A stretch of 64,000 nucleotides of DNA. Source: Propionimicrobium sp. PCR01-08-3. GTDB taxonomy: Bacteria; Actinomycetota; Actinomycetes; Propionibacteriales; Propionibacteriaceae. A model generated the notes under the pieces. That model saw nothing but the letters and a program-made list of their open reading frames with translations, was not told where the DNA came from and did not search any database. The stretch is from the NCBI RefSeq assembly GCF_030286045.1, contig NZ_CP127390.1, positions 1,753,482 through 1,817,481 of the forward strand, given 5' to 3'. The position numbers were made by a program, and so were the translations under genes. This document shows positions 10,469 through 19,515 of the stretch, piece after piece (the first letter of the stretch is position 1; every line of letters begins with the position of its first letter).

Positions 10469-11686
10469 ATGCCGAAGTTCGAGCAGGCGAGCAGATTGCA
10501 CGGCGTGCACTATGACGTGCGCGGAAAGAACATGGTTGAGGCGCAGCGCATGGAGGCAGAGGGCCAGCGCGTTCTGCACCTCAACATCGGCAATCTCGCA
10601 AGCTTCGGATTCGCACCGCCCGAAACCATGGTCCGCAGTATCGTCTCCCATATTCATGAATCCGACGGTTATGCCGATGCACGCGGCATCTATTCGGCAC
10701 GTACCGCGGTCGCGAATTACTACCAAACCCGCGGTCTCGAGGTCGACGTACCTCAAGTTCTCATCGGCAATGGGGTCAGCGAGCTTATTTCTCTGCTGCT
10801 GCAGGCGATGACGAATATCGGTGATGAGATTCTCATCCCGGCGCCGGACTATCCGCTATGGACGGCGCAAACCATCCTGTCAGGCGGGCATGCCGTCCAT
10901 TACGCATGCGACGAGTCGAATGGCTGGCAGCCTGATATCGACGACATAAAGTCGAAGATCACGGCCCGCACCAAGGCAATCGTCATCATCAATCCGAATA
11001 ACCCGACCGGGGCCGTCTATTCACGGGAATGTTTGCAGCAGATTGTTGATATAGCTCGCGATCATGAATTGATTGTTCTGGCCGATGAAATCTACGAGAA
11101 GATCCTTTATTCGGGTGAGCACATCAATGTTGCTTCACTGACCGGTTCCGACGTCCTGTGTTTCACGTTTTCCGGGTTGTCGAAGGCCTATCGGGCTTGT
11201 GGTTGGCGGGCCGGCTGGCTGGCGTCCACCGGGCCCTTGGACGATGCCGAGGATCTTTTCGAGGGATTGCAGCTACTGGCCAATATGCGCATGTGTGCGA
11301 ACGTGCCATCCCAGCACGCCATTCAAACCGCACTCGGCGGCTATCAGTCGATCGACGACATGGTGAAACCGGGCGGGCGTTTTCACGATCAGTTGCAGCT
11401 TGCGCACAAGTTGTTGAACGAGATTCCCGGCATCAGTTGCGAGCCGGCGCGCGGTGCGCTGTATTTGTTCCCACACCTGAACTCCGAGATGTATGACATC
11501 GACGACGACGAGGAGTGGGCGCTCGGGCTGCTGCAGCGCAAGAAGATCCTGATCAGCCACGGACGGGGCTTCAACTGGCCGCGGCCCGATCACTTCCGGC
11601 TCGTCGCACTGCCCGAGGAGTCCGTGCTGCGCGAGGCCATCGGACGCATCGCCGAGTACTGCGAGGAGACCCGCATCCCCGACTGA
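10469..11686 (+). CDS. alanine-type aminotransferase (class I/II)
   Basis: PLP-dependent aminotransferase, 405 residues, closest in motif content to the AlaA/AlaT group (glutamate-pyruvate transaminase). Motifs: YADARGIYSARTAVANYY near the N-terminus, INPNNPTGAVYS (cofactor asparagine), LADEIYEKILY (aspartate to the PLP nitrogen, tyrosine to its oxygen), FSGLSKAYRACGWRAGW with the Schiff-base lysine, and a C-terminal arginine in DHFRLVALP. The ATG at 10469 has AAGGG upstream. A GTG at 10442 lacks a site. Activity on other amino acids is possible. Confidence 0.88.
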   Translation: MPKFEQASRLHGVHYDVRGKNMVEAQRMEAEGQRVLHLNIGNLASFGFAPPETMVRSIVSHIHESDGYADARGIYSARTAVANYYQTRGLEVDVPQVLIGNGVSELISLLLQAMTNIGDEILIPAPDYPLWTAQTILSGGHAVHYACDESNGWQPDIDDIKSKITARTKAIVIINPNNPTGAVYSRECLQQIVDIARDHELIVLADEIYEKILYSGEHINVASLTGSDVLCFTFSGLSKAYRACGWRAGWLASTGPLDDAEDLFEGLQLLANMRMCANVPSQHAIQTALGGYQSIDDMVKPGGRFHDQLQLAHKLLNEIPGISCEPARGALYLFPHLNSEMYDIDDDEEWALGLLQRKKILISHGRGFNWPRPDHFRLVALPEESVLREAIGRIAEYCEETRIPD

Positions 11687-11703
11687 GCAGTACTGTTGTC
11701 GCT

Positions 11704-12624
11704 GTGCCACCGCGTTCGCCCCTGCCGCCCCGTCATGGTCTGCAGGCTGCCTGGGTCCGCACGCCTGACCGCGGCAAGGAATCACCCGACTGGGAAACGT
11801 TGTCAGACTTCCTGCTTTTCAAGATCGCGAAGCATGCCCCGACCGCGCAGATGCTGGCAGATGGCAGGTTCGTGCTGGATGACGGTACCCCGATCACCGG
11901 CCGTGAGCCTTATCGTCCGCACACGTTCATCTGGTTTCACCGGGATCGCCGTAACGAACCGGTGGTACCTTTCACGATCGAGTTGTTGTATGCCGATGAA
12001 CGCATCGTAGTGGTCGACAAGCCGCATTTCCTGGCCACCATTCCCCGCGGCAATCACGTGCTGCAGTCAGTGGTCGTCCGGGTACGCAACGAATTGGGCT
12101 TTCCGGACGCATCGCCCGCGCACCGCCTCGACCGGCTGACCGCCGGAGTGTTGGTGCTGACCACCGAGAAGAAGTGGCGCGGCGCCTACCAAGAGGCGTT
12201 CCGGCATCGCCAGATTCACAAGCGCTACGAGGCGTTGGCTCCGATCTCTGATTCGCTGGAATTCCCCCAGGTCGTGCGCAATCACGTTGTCAAAGAGCGG
12301 GGCAATTTGCAGGCCGTCGTGTACCCGGACCGTGAGCCCAACTCCGAGACGCTGGTCGAATTGGCCGAACGCCGGGGCCATATCGGACGATACCGGCTCG
12401 CCCCTATCACCGGACGAACTCATCAGCTGCGGGTGCACCTGAACGCCTTGGGTATCCCCATAATGGGCGACCCGCTCTACCCCACGATCCAAGATGTCGA
12501 CCTCGACGATTTCTCCACACCTTTGCAATTGGTAGCGCGCGAGCTGTCCTTCATCGATCCGGTGGACGGCACCAGGCGCCACTTCGCCAGCAAAATCCCG
12601 CTCGATTGGCCGACCAATGACTGA
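11704..12624 (+). CDS. RluA-family pseudouridine synthase
   Basis: Isomerises uridine to pseudouridine in rRNA or tRNA. The 306-residue product has the catalytic aspartate in HRLDRLTAGVLVLT, preceded by the strand IVVVDKPHFLATIPRG, and the ITGRTHQLRVHLNALGIPIMGDPLY motif of RluA enzymes. The first 70 residues (SDFLLFKIAKHAPTAQML...) are an actinobacterial-style extension with S4-like character. The GTG at 11704 was chosen because upstream frame is shadow of the aminotransferase gene. It overlaps trmL by 8 nt, so the two are probably cotranscribed. The target nucleotide is unknown. Confidence 0.88.
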   Translation: MPPRSPLPPRHGLQAAWVRTPDRGKESPDWETLSDFLLFKIAKHAPTAQMLADGRFVLDDGTPITGREPYRPHTFIWFHRDRRNEPVVPFTIELLYADERIVVVDKPHFLATIPRGNHVLQSVVVRVRNELGFPDASPAHRLDRLTAGVLVLTTEKKWRGAYQEAFRHRQIHKRYEALAPISDSLEFPQVVRNHVVKERGNLQAVVYPDREPNSETLVELAERRGHIGRYRLAPITGRTHQLRVHLNALGIPIMGDPLYPTIQDVDLDDFSTPLQLVARELSFIDPVDGTRRHFASKIPLDWPTND

Positions 12625-13138
12625 ATTGACTGAACCGCAGCCCTGCCCGATCACAGTGCTGTTCGAGCGGCCCTGTATTCCCAACAACACCGGAGCGACC
12701 ATGCGGTTGTCGGCGATCACCGGATGCGAATTCCGCGTAGCCGGACCGCTCGGCTTCGATCTGGACGACACCAAGCTGCGCCGGGCGGGCCTGGACTACC
12801 GCGATCGAGCCAGATTCCATGCTCACAAGAATCTGGAAGACGCCTACGCCGCATTACTCCCTGCCCGCGTGTTCGCCTTCTCCGCCCGGGCAAGGCAGCC
12901 CTTTACGAACGTGCGCTTTCGACCGGGAGACGTCCTGCTTTTCGGGCCCGAACCCACCGGTCTGGCTCCCGAGGTGCTGGAAGACTCTCGAATCACCGAC
13001 ATCCTGCAGTTACCGATGCTTCCAGGGTCGCGCTCCCTGAACCTAGCAAGTACCGCGGCGGTCGCGGTCTACGAAGTCTGGCGCCAGTTCGGGTATGGAA
13101 TGCGGCAATCACCCCACACCGACGCAAATTTGTCATAG
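12617..13138 (+). CDS. trmL: tRNA (cytidine/uridine-2'-O-)-methyltransferase, TrmL-like
   Basis: SPOUT-fold SAM enzyme of 173 residues that 2'-O-methylates the wobble base of certain tRNA-Leu. The knot motifs are present: CIPNNTGATMRLSAITGCEFRVAGPLGF, then LLFGPEPTGLAPEVL, then LPMLPGSRSLNLASTAAVAVYEVWRQ. Length matches TrmL (about 155-175). The start lies inside the end of the upstream pseudouridine synthase gene (8-nt overlap). It is the second of three RNA-modification genes in the window from the SPOUT group; the others are at 18.7 kb (SpoU) and trmD. Confidence 0.9.
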   Translation: MTELTEPQPCPITVLFERPCIPNNTGATMRLSAITGCEFRVAGPLGFDLDDTKLRRAGLDYRDRARFHAHKNLEDAYAALLPARVFAFSARARQPFTNVRFRPGDVLLFGPEPTGLAPEVLEDSRITDILQLPMLPGSRSLNLASTAAVAVYEVWRQFGYGMRQSPHTDANLS

Positions 13139-13371
13139 CTCGCCCTGACAAACTCAACAAATGAACTCCACAGCACTAGCTGCGCGGATCCCTTGATCAG
13201 GGTTTGAGACGCGGTCATCGGCGATGAATCGGCACCGCGCGGCTTTGCGTCGAGCCAGCTGACACATTCCCATAATGATGAGTTCCGGTACTGCGACGAT
13301 GGAGTGGTTTTGTGTCAAACTATCTGATAGATCTTCGCAACGTGTTAAATTTGCCCGGAATTCTTAACATG
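13139..13371. other. AT-rich intergenic stretch with short palindromes
   Basis: From 13260 onward the DNA is visibly richer in A/T than its surroundings. It holds a perfect palindrome CTATC-t-GATAG (13320-13330) and GTTAA/TTAAC arms (13344-13348 and 13364-13368). Both flanking intact genes end toward this stretch, so they do not need a promoter here. It looks like the control region of a gene since lost; see the next entry. Confidence 0.4.
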
Positions 13372-13527
13372 AAATGCGGATCTGTCGAAGGAGCTGAGTG
13401 AGGTCAGGACGGACCGGGAAGTCCTCTTCGTCAACGAGGAGTTCCTGAGCGTGCTGGCACGCCCCGAGTGGTCTGTTCCCGCGGCACTCAACTGCTTCCA
13501 CCGGGTGTGCGAGTCGGCTTCGGGCGA
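13372..13527 (+). pseudogene. possible 5' remnant of a decayed gene
   Basis: GAAGGAG at about 13388 is placed as a ribosome binding site for a GTG that opens a frame of only about 16 codons. In another frame the same DNA reads like genuine protein with strong GC3 bias (ELSEVRTDREVLFVNEEF, then LSVLARPEW), but without any start codon after the preceding stop. A frameshift near the start of a lost gene would explain both. The downstream part is cut off by the dehydrogenase gene on the other strand. No family is recognised. Confidence 0.3.
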
Positions 13528-14487
13528 CTACTCGACGATATCCACCCGGTTGATCGGATTGCCCGAGACGAATGCGCGGATGTTGTCGCCGATCATCGAC
13601 ACCAGACGCTGCCTGGTCTCCAGGCCACGCCAGCCTATGTGCGGCGTGACGATGACATTGTCCATGGCGTACAGGGGGCTCGCGTCGTCCAACGGCTCCA
13701 CTTCTTGCACGTCCAGGCCGGCGCCGGCGATCACGCCATCGTTCAGCGCTTGGATCAAAGCAGCCTCGTCGATCAGCGCACCCCGTGCCGTATTGATCAG
13801 GTAGGCGGACGGCTTCATCATCGCCAGTGTCTCGGCGTTGATCATATGCCTCGTCGACTCATTCAGCGGACAGTTGAGTGAGACGAAATCGCTCTTCTCC
13901 AAGACCTCTTCGAGGGTGGTGAAGTGGATGCCATTCACGTCGTCCCGTGCGCTCCTGGTGTTGACCAGAATGTTCATGCTCATCGCTTGGGCCACGCGGA
14001 TGATCTGTTTCGCGATGTTCCCGTATCCAACCACGCCGAGCGTCTTTGCATTGACCTCCACGTGATCGACCATCAGGTGTTTGCGAAAGTTGTCGTGGTT
14101 TCCCTGCTCGAGCATGCGGATCTGCTTCTGCAGCGAACTGGCCAGGCTCAGCATCAGCAGGATCGCGGTGTGCGCAACGCGATCACTGCTGTAGGCGGGG
14201 ATGTTGCAGACCGCGATGCCCTTCTCGCGCGCTGCATCCAGGTCGATGTTGTTAAACCCGGTGCCGGCCTCGCAGATCATCCGCACGCTGTCGGGGAATC
14301 TGCGGATGATGTGGCCGGGAAGCTTCATCTCCTTCGTGACGACGATCGTGAAACCCTCGACCCGCTCCAGGATCTGGTCTTCCGAAGTCTCGTCGTAAAC
14401 CATCACCTCCGAGCCGATCTGGTGGTAATCGACCCGTCCGTCATAATTCACGAGTCCGGCGTTCAGCACGACGGTTTTATCGTCCAT
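13528..14487 (-). CDS. D-isomer-specific 2-hydroxyacid dehydrogenase
   Basis: NAD(P)-dependent dehydrogenase of 319 residues in the phosphoglycerate/hydroxypyruvate reductase superfamily. The Rossmann motif is LGVVGYGNIAKQII. The catalytic arginine is in INTARGALIDEAAL, the glutamate in the following DVQEVEPL segment, and the histidine in VTPHIGWRGLETRQRL. The GW-x-RQRL ending of the active-site motif resembles glycerate/hydroxypyruvate reductase (HprA) more than SerA, and there is no ACT domain. GAGAGG precedes the ATG at 14487. It stands alone between convergent trmL and pheT, so the substrate cannot be fixed. Confidence 0.88.
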   Translation of the reverse strand: MDDKTVVLNAGLVNYDGRVDYHQIGSEVMVYDETSEDQILERVEGFTIVVTKEMKLPGHIIRRFPDSVRMICEAGTGFNNIDLDAAREKGIAVCNIPAYSSDRVAHTAILLMLSLASSLQKQIRMLEQGNHDNFRKHLMVDHVEVNAKTLGVVGYGNIAKQIIRVAQAMSMNILVNTRSARDDVNGIHFTTLEEVLEKSDFVSLNCPLNESTRHMINAETLAMMKPSAYLINTARGALIDEAALIQALNDGVIAGAGLDVQEVEPLDDASPLYAMDNVIVTPHIGWRGLETRQRLVSMIGDNIRAFVSGNPINRVDIVE

Positions 14488-14539
14488 GATCAGATGCCTC
14501 TCACAAGTACAGCTTCCATATCGCCCGGGCTCATCTTTG

Positions 14540-14796
14540 AAAGCTCCGGGTGTCAAAACGACTCTACGACACCCCGCTCTACCGGGCGACGGGACCAGCG
14601 CCCCGTCTGCGAACCAGCGGCGGACCGACATCTCGGCGACCTTGCGGATCAGATCGACGTGCTGGGCGGTGGACAACGCAATCCCGTGGCGATATGGCCG
14701 CCACTGCTCCGCGATCCGCAACCGACGGCGGACCCAGGACGACCGGCCATCACCGGTATTTCCTGGGCTCCGCCGCTGGTTAATTCCGCTTACCTA
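14540..14796 (-). pseudogene. coding-like remnant between pheT and the dehydrogenase
   Basis: Downstream of pheT, in the pheT frame but after its stop, an open minus-strand frame continues for roughly 100 codons and includes VRRRLRIAEQWRPYRHGIAL, then STAQHVDLIRKVAEMSVRRW. It has no ribosome binding site and no ATG near its left end, and I do not recognise a family. Its composition is like coding DNA and no gene lies opposite it, so it is not a simple shadow. It may be what is left of a displaced gene. Confidence 0.25.
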
Positions 14797-17295
14797 TCAA
14801 GCCCGCTGGACGGCTCCGCAGATCTCGGCGGCCTTGGCAACGGCTGCCTCACGGGCGACCGCTGCCTCGGCTTCGGTGAGCGTCCGGTCGGGGGCGCGGA
14901 AGCCGAGCGCGAAGGCCAGCGACTTCTTGCCCTCGCCTGCCTGGGCTCCGGTATAGATATCGAAGAGCCTGATCGCCTCCAGCAACTCCCCTGCCCCATC
15001 AACCAGCGCCTGCTGCACATGCTCGGCGGGCATGTCGGCGTCCACGATCAACGCGACATCCTGCTTGGTCAGCGGGTAGGCCGACAGCTCGGCGATCTCG
15101 CCGCCGCGCGGGGCGGCCGCGATCATGGCGTCCAGATTCAGCTCGACGGCGCAGGCCCGTTCGGGCAACCCAAAGGCCTTCACCACTGACGGATGCAGCT
15201 CCCCCGCATATCCGACCACGACCGTCGAGCCATCGGTGGACGAGGCACTCAGTTCGGCACATCGTCCGGGATGCCACGGTGTGTGGGTGGCCGCCTTGCG
15301 AGTCAGCGTCAGTCCCAGGGCAGCGGCGGCGGTCTCTGCGAAATAGACGGCGTGCGTCCAATCGGCCTTCACCGCCGGATGCTGCCATCCGGCGGGCACC
15401 CAATTCCCGGTGAGCACGGCCGCGAGCATCCGTGGCTGATCGGGCAGATTGCCGGTGACCGCGGCGATCTCGTCGTCGGTCGGGCGATGCGAAACATCGG
15501 GTACCGGAGCAGCAGGCGTGCCGTTGTTCCAGAACACCGATCCGCACTCGAACAGCGCCAGGTCGTCCTGGGAACGCGAGGTGTTGCGCGCCACTGCGGC
15601 GAACAATCCCGGCAGCAGGGTCGTCCGCATGAACGGCTGGGTATCAGCCAGCGGATTGGCCAACCGGACGACGGCCCTGCGCTGATCATCGGCAACAAGG
15701 CCGAGTTTGTCCAGCTCCGCTGTGCTAATGAACGGCAGCGTGATCAATTCGGCGAACCCGGCATTGGCGACTGCCGACAGCACCGAGCGGCGGGAACGCT
15801 GCTCGAAGCTCAGCCCGTGGCCCGCCCGACCGGTCGGCACCACCGCGGTGATCAGGTCGAGGCCGAGCTTTCGTCCGACCTCTTCGACGTAGTCATAGGG
15901 GTCAACCAGATCCGGACGCCAGGTCGGCGGAACCAGTTCGAGCAAGCCAGCGGCCGGTTCGGTGACCTGAATCTCGGAGGCCCTCAATACCTTGATGACC
16001 TGTTCGGCCGTAATCGAGGCACCAAGAATTTTGCCGGGCAGCCCCGCATCGATCTGCTGGACCGGCATCGGCACCACGGCACCGGTCAAGGTGTAATCGG
16101 CCACCAGAGTTCCACCGCCGAGTTCGACCATCAGCTTGGCTGCCTGACGTGCCGCCGCGAGCGGCAACGCCGGATCGACCCCACGCGCGAACCGGGCGGA
16201 TGCCTCGGAGGGCAAGTGATGGCGGCGGAAGGTTCGTCCGATGGGACCGGGCGCGAAGTGCGCCGCCTCCAGGACGATATTGCTGGTCGCCTCATTCAGT
16301 TCGGTGGTTTGGCCACCCATCACACCGGCCAGCCCGATCGGTCCGGAGTCATCGGTGATCAACAGGTCATCGGACGACAAGGTGCGATCGACATCGTCCA
16401 GGGTGACCAGGTGCTCGCCCTCGCGGGCCTGACGGACCACGATCGGGCCGGCCAGCTGATCGGCGTCGTAGGCGTGCAGCGGTTGCCCGGATTCGAGCAT
16501 CACGTAGTTGGTGATGTCGACGGCCAGGCTGATCGAACGCATACCGGCAGCAGCAAGCCGGTGCGACATCCACAGCGGAACCGGCGCATTCGGATCGACA
16601 CCGGTCACGCTCAGTGCGGCGAACAGTGTGCAGTTCGGCGACTCCAGCTTGATCGGGTAGCCACCGGCGGTCTCGGCGGAATCGGCGGGCGGGTAGGGAT
16701 CGGTGAAGTCCAGCTCCAAGGCCTGGGCGGTCTCGCGAGCCATGCCGCGCATGCTCAGGCAGTGCGCGGAGTCGGGGGTGACGTCGATCTCGAAGACCTC
16801 GTCGCGGGCCTGCAGCAGGTCCATGGCATCGGCACCGAGGGTGAGCGGCTTGCCGTCGATTTCGGCGGGCAGCACCAGGATGCCAGTGTGATCCTCGCCG
16901 ATGCCCAGTTCGTCCACGGCGCAGATCATGCCGTCGGATTTGTGGCCGTAGGTTTTGCGCGCGGAGATCTCGAATCCGCCGGGCAGCACCGCGCCTGGCA
17001 GCGACACCACGACGTTGTCACCTGGCTCGAAATTGTGGGCACCACAGACGATGCCGCGAGGCTCGGCCTCGCCCACGTCGACCTGGCACCAGCGGATGAT
17101 CTTGCCGTTCTTCTGCGGCTCATCGACGAATTCGAGGACGCGGCCGACCACGACCGGGCCGCTGACATCGGCGCCGGTGGCCTCGATGCGTTCGACCTGC
17201 AGACCTGCCCTGGTCAAGGCGTCGGCGATCTGCTGGGTGCTGATCTCGGCCGGAACCGTGACGAGTTCACGCAGCCATGACAACGGAACCCTCAT
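14797..17295 (-). CDS. pheT: phenylalanyl-tRNA synthetase beta subunit
   Basis: Large subunit of the (alpha-beta)2 enzyme; it carries the tRNA-binding EMAP-like domain (about residues 40-150), the B3/B4 editing region and the B5 domain, and ends with the ferredoxin-fold anticodon-binding domain (SAYPLTKQDVALIVDADMPAEHVQQAL...). At 832 residues it has normal length. It begins MRVPLSWLRELV, the family N-terminus. The ATG overlaps the pheS stop by 4 bases, so the subunits are translationally coupled. Confidence 0.97.
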   Translation of the reverse strand: MRVPLSWLRELVTVPAEISTQQIADALTRAGLQVERIEATGADVSGPVVVGRVLEFVDEPQKNGKIIRWCQVDVGEAEPRGIVCGAHNFEPGDNVVVSLPGAVLPGGFEISARKTYGHKSDGMICAVDELGIGEDHTGILVLPAEIDGKPLTLGADAMDLLQARDEVFEIDVTPDSAHCLSMRGMARETAQALELDFTDPYPPADSAETAGGYPIKLESPNCTLFAALSVTGVDPNAPVPLWMSHRLAAAGMRSISLAVDITNYVMLESGQPLHAYDADQLAGPIVVRQAREGEHLVTLDDVDRTLSSDDLLITDDSGPIGLAGVMGGQTTELNEATSNIVLEAAHFAPGPIGRTFRRHHLPSEASARFARGVDPALPLAAARQAAKLMVELGGGTLVADYTLTGAVVPMPVQQIDAGLPGKILGASITAEQVIKVLRASEIQVTEPAAGLLELVPPTWRPDLVDPYDYVEEVGRKLGLDLITAVVPTGRAGHGLSFEQRSRRSVLSAVANAGFAELITLPFISTAELDKLGLVADDQRRAVVRLANPLADTQPFMRTTLLPGLFAAVARNTSRSQDDLALFECGSVFWNNGTPAAPVPDVSHRPTDDEIAAVTGNLPDQPRMLAAVLTGNWVPAGWQHPAVKADWTHAVYFAETAAAALGLTLTRKAATHTPWHPGRCAELSASSTDGSTVVVGYAGELHPSVVKAFGLPERACAVELNLDAMIAAAPRGGEIAELSAYPLTKQDVALIVDADMPAEHVQQALVDGAGELLEAIRLFDIYTGAQAGEGKKSLAFALGFRAPDRTLTEAEAAVAREAAVAKAAEICGAVQRA

Positions 17296-18395
17296 CGGGC
17301 ACCTCCTTGCAGAGAACGGGGGAAGCGGATGTCACCCTCGACGAAGTCGCGCAGGTCGGCGGCGTTGTTGCGGAACATCACGGTGCGGTCGACGCCCATG
17401 CCGAACGCGAATCCCGAGTACACGTCCGTGTCGATGCCGGCGGCGGCAAGCACGCGCGGGTTGACCACGCCGCAGCCGCCCCATTCGATCCAGCCCTCCG
17501 ACTTGCAGGTGCGACAAGGCCGGTCGGGGTTGCCGACCGAGGCGCCGTGGCAGACGAAGCATTCGAGGTCCATCTCGGCGCTCGGCTCGGTGAACGGGAA
17601 GTAGTGCGGACGAAGCCTGGTGCGCACATCGCCGAACATCGCCTGTGCGAGGTGATCGAGGGTGCCCTTCAGGTGGCCCATGGTGATGCCCTGGTCGACC
17701 ACCAGGCCTTCGAGCTGATGGAAGACCGGCAGGTGGGTGGCGTCGTATTCGTCGGCGCGGTAGACCTTGCCGGGGCTGACGATGTAGACCGGCAGGTCGC
17801 GGCTCAGCAGGGTGCGCATCTGCACCGGGCTGGTCTGGGTGCGCAGCAACTTGTGGTCGCTGATCGGCTCGGCGAACAAGGTGTCGGAGGTGCCGCGGGC
17901 CGGATGGTCGGGACCGATGTTGAGGGAGTCGAAGTTCAGCCATTCGGATTCGAGTTCGGGGCCTTCGGCGACCTCCCAGCCCATCGAGGTGAACACGTCG
18001 CACATGTCGTTGATCAGCGCGGTGATCGGGTGCAGTGCTCCTTGCGGGTGCATCTCGACCGGAAGGGTGACATCGATCCGTTCGGCGAGCAGGGCCTGCT
18101 CGAGTTCGGCCTCGTTGAGTTCTTTCTGGCGGGCCGCCAGCGCGGCATTCACCTTGCCACGGGCCTGCCCGACGATCTGGCCGGCATATTTGCGCTGGCC
18201 TGGTTCGAGTTTGCCGATCGCCCGGTTGGCAAGGGCCAACGGTGATTTGTCGGCGGCATGATCGATACGCACCTGCTTGATTTCGGCGGTGCTGGTTGCG
18301 GCGGTGATCGCCTGCAGCGCGGCATCGACCAGGCTCATCACATGGTCGACGTCGAGCGGATTCGGCTCGGCGTCAACGGGCTGTGAGGTAGTCAT
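17292..18395 (-). CDS. pheS: phenylalanyl-tRNA synthetase alpha subunit
   Basis: Catalytic class II subunit, 367 residues. The N-terminal coiled coil (about 1-90) precedes the core with motif 2 (LRTQTSPVQMRTLL, and FRADEYDATH-like VYRADEYDATHLPVFHQLEG) and motif 3 (GFAFGMGVDRTVMFRNNAADLR). It makes Phe-tRNA together with PheT. No leader peptide rich in phenylalanine codons and no T-box is visible upstream, so control by attenuation is not evident. Confidence 0.97.
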   Translation of the reverse strand: MTTSQPVDAEPNPLDVDHVMSLVDAALQAITAATSTAEIKQVRIDHAADKSPLALANRAIGKLEPGQRKYAGQIVGQARGKVNAALAARQKELNEAELEQALLAERIDVTLPVEMHPQGALHPITALINDMCDVFTSMGWEVAEGPELESEWLNFDSLNIGPDHPARGTSDTLFAEPISDHKLLRTQTSPVQMRTLLSRDLPVYIVSPGKVYRADEYDATHLPVFHQLEGLVVDQGITMGHLKGTLDHLAQAMFGDVRTRLRPHYFPFTEPSAEMDLECFVCHGASVGNPDRPCRTCKSEGWIEWGGCGVVNPRVLAAAGIDTDVYSGFAFGMGVDRTVMFRNNAADLRDFVEGDIRFPRSLQGGAR

Positions 18396-18695
18396 GGGCT
18401 CCCCTCGTATTTATGTTAAGGACGCGCAGATCTGCTCGCACATGCCGTGCGCGCGGATGCGCCATCATCAGTTCATGGGGCCTGCTTCGCGTGACAAGAT
18501 GCGAGGCGGCGGTGGTCGGTGGTTGAGCTGCAGGCCTAGACCTGCGCAATAAAGGGGATGGCTCCGGGCCCGGCCGTGCGCACAACAGCTCCGAACGGAG
18601 GTCGGATGGACGGGCACGGTCGTCGCGAGGGTATTTCAGATTCCGGGGTGACCACAGCAGACCACTGCCTGTCCGCGCGATCTCTAAGCATGGGG
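18396..18695. other. pheS leader / intergenic region
   Basis: About 300 bp between pheS and the upstream RNA methyltransferase. I see no gene. A small hairpin GCAGG-cctaga-CCTGC (18530-18545) is the only clear structure. The overlapping long minus-strand frame has arginine-rich, shadow-like composition and no start signal. Confidence 0.4.
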
Positions 18696-19511
18696 TCATG
18701 ATATCGCATGGTGCTGGGCGACCGCGCTCGCGTACAGGCAGACGGCGGCCGCGGTGGAAAGATTGAGGCTTTCTGCGGCGCCCCACATCGGAATGGAGAC
18801 GACCTCATCAACCAATTCGATGACATCGTCGGGCAGTCCCCACGCTTCGTTGCCCATCACCCAGGCGGTCGGACGCGCAAGTTTCGCGTCCGGTAGCTCG
18901 TCGAGAGCCGTGCCGCCGGCATCCGCGGCGAAAACCTGCATACCCTGGTCATGGGCCCAATCGACCGCTTCTGCGATGCTCAAACCACTGATCACCGGAA
19001 GGTGGAAGATGCTGCCGACCGAAGCCCGCACGGTCTTCGGATTGGTACGTTCCACCGAGCCTTTGGTCAAGACGACGCCATCGGCGCCGAAGGCGTCCGC
19101 GCATCTGATGACAGTGCCGGCATTGCCCGGATCACGGACCTGAGCGCAGATGACCACCAGCCGAGCAGTCCATGGGATATCGGCCAGCCGGACAGGAACG
19201 TCCCGCACGATGGCGAAAATGCCCTGGCTGGTCACGGTGTCGGCGAGCTGGCGAATCTCGTCGGGGCCGGCCCCGACGACAGGGACGTCGTCCACATAGC
19301 CCAACAGGTCGGTATGCCGATCGGGGTCGTCGACGATCAGCAGCCTGACTTCGTCCGGGCCGAGCAGCGCCTCACGGACGGCCTGCGCGCCTTCGATGAG
19401 GAACTCGCCGGCGGCCAGCCGTCCCTTGCGTTGATGCAGTCGACGGGCCGCACGTAGCTCGGCCTTCGATATCGGCGCGAGCAGGTGCGGCCCGTCGTTG
19501 ATGTCAGTCAC
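18696..19511 (-). CDS. TrmH/SpoU-family RNA 2'-O-methyltransferase
   Basis: SPOUT methyltransferase, 271 residues. An N-terminal substrate-binding domain (RRLHQRKGRLAAGEFLIEGAQAVREAL) is followed by the catalytic knot: VVICAQVRDPGNAGTVIRCADAFGADGVVL, then WVMGNEAWGLPDDV, then IPMWGAAESLNLSTAAAVCLYA. By position next to rplT it matches the actinobacterial tsnR-like 23S rRNA methyltransferase. The GTG start at 19511 lies 4 nt after the rplT stop. The exact nucleotide modified cannot be read from sequence. Confidence 0.9.
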   Translation of the reverse strand: MTDINDGPHLLAPISKAELRAARRLHQRKGRLAAGEFLIEGAQAVREALLGPDEVRLLIVDDPDRHTDLLGYVDDVPVVGAGPDEIRQLADTVTSQGIFAIVRDVPVRLADIPWTARLVVICAQVRDPGNAGTVIRCADAFGADGVVLTKGSVERTNPKTVRASVGSIFHLPVISGLSIAEAVDWAHDQGMQVFAADAGGTALDELPDAKLARPTAWVMGNEAWGLPDDVIELVDEVVSIPMWGAAESLNLSTAAAVCLYASAVAQHHAIS

Positions 19512-19515
19512 TACC

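Noticed and set aside
13528-14721. N-terminal extension of the hydroxyacid dehydrogenase to 397 residues
   Set aside because: The first 78 residues have no counterpart in the family, and GAGAGG precedes the internal ATG at 14487.
18396-18695. T-box or Phe leader peptide before pheS
   Set aside because: No T-box consensus and no cluster of Phe codons after a start codon.
18373-18786. Minus-strand frame of 137 codons over the pheS leader
   Set aside because: Overlaps the start of pheS and the end of the methyltransferase gene, rich in Arg/Pro, no start signal; a composition artefact.
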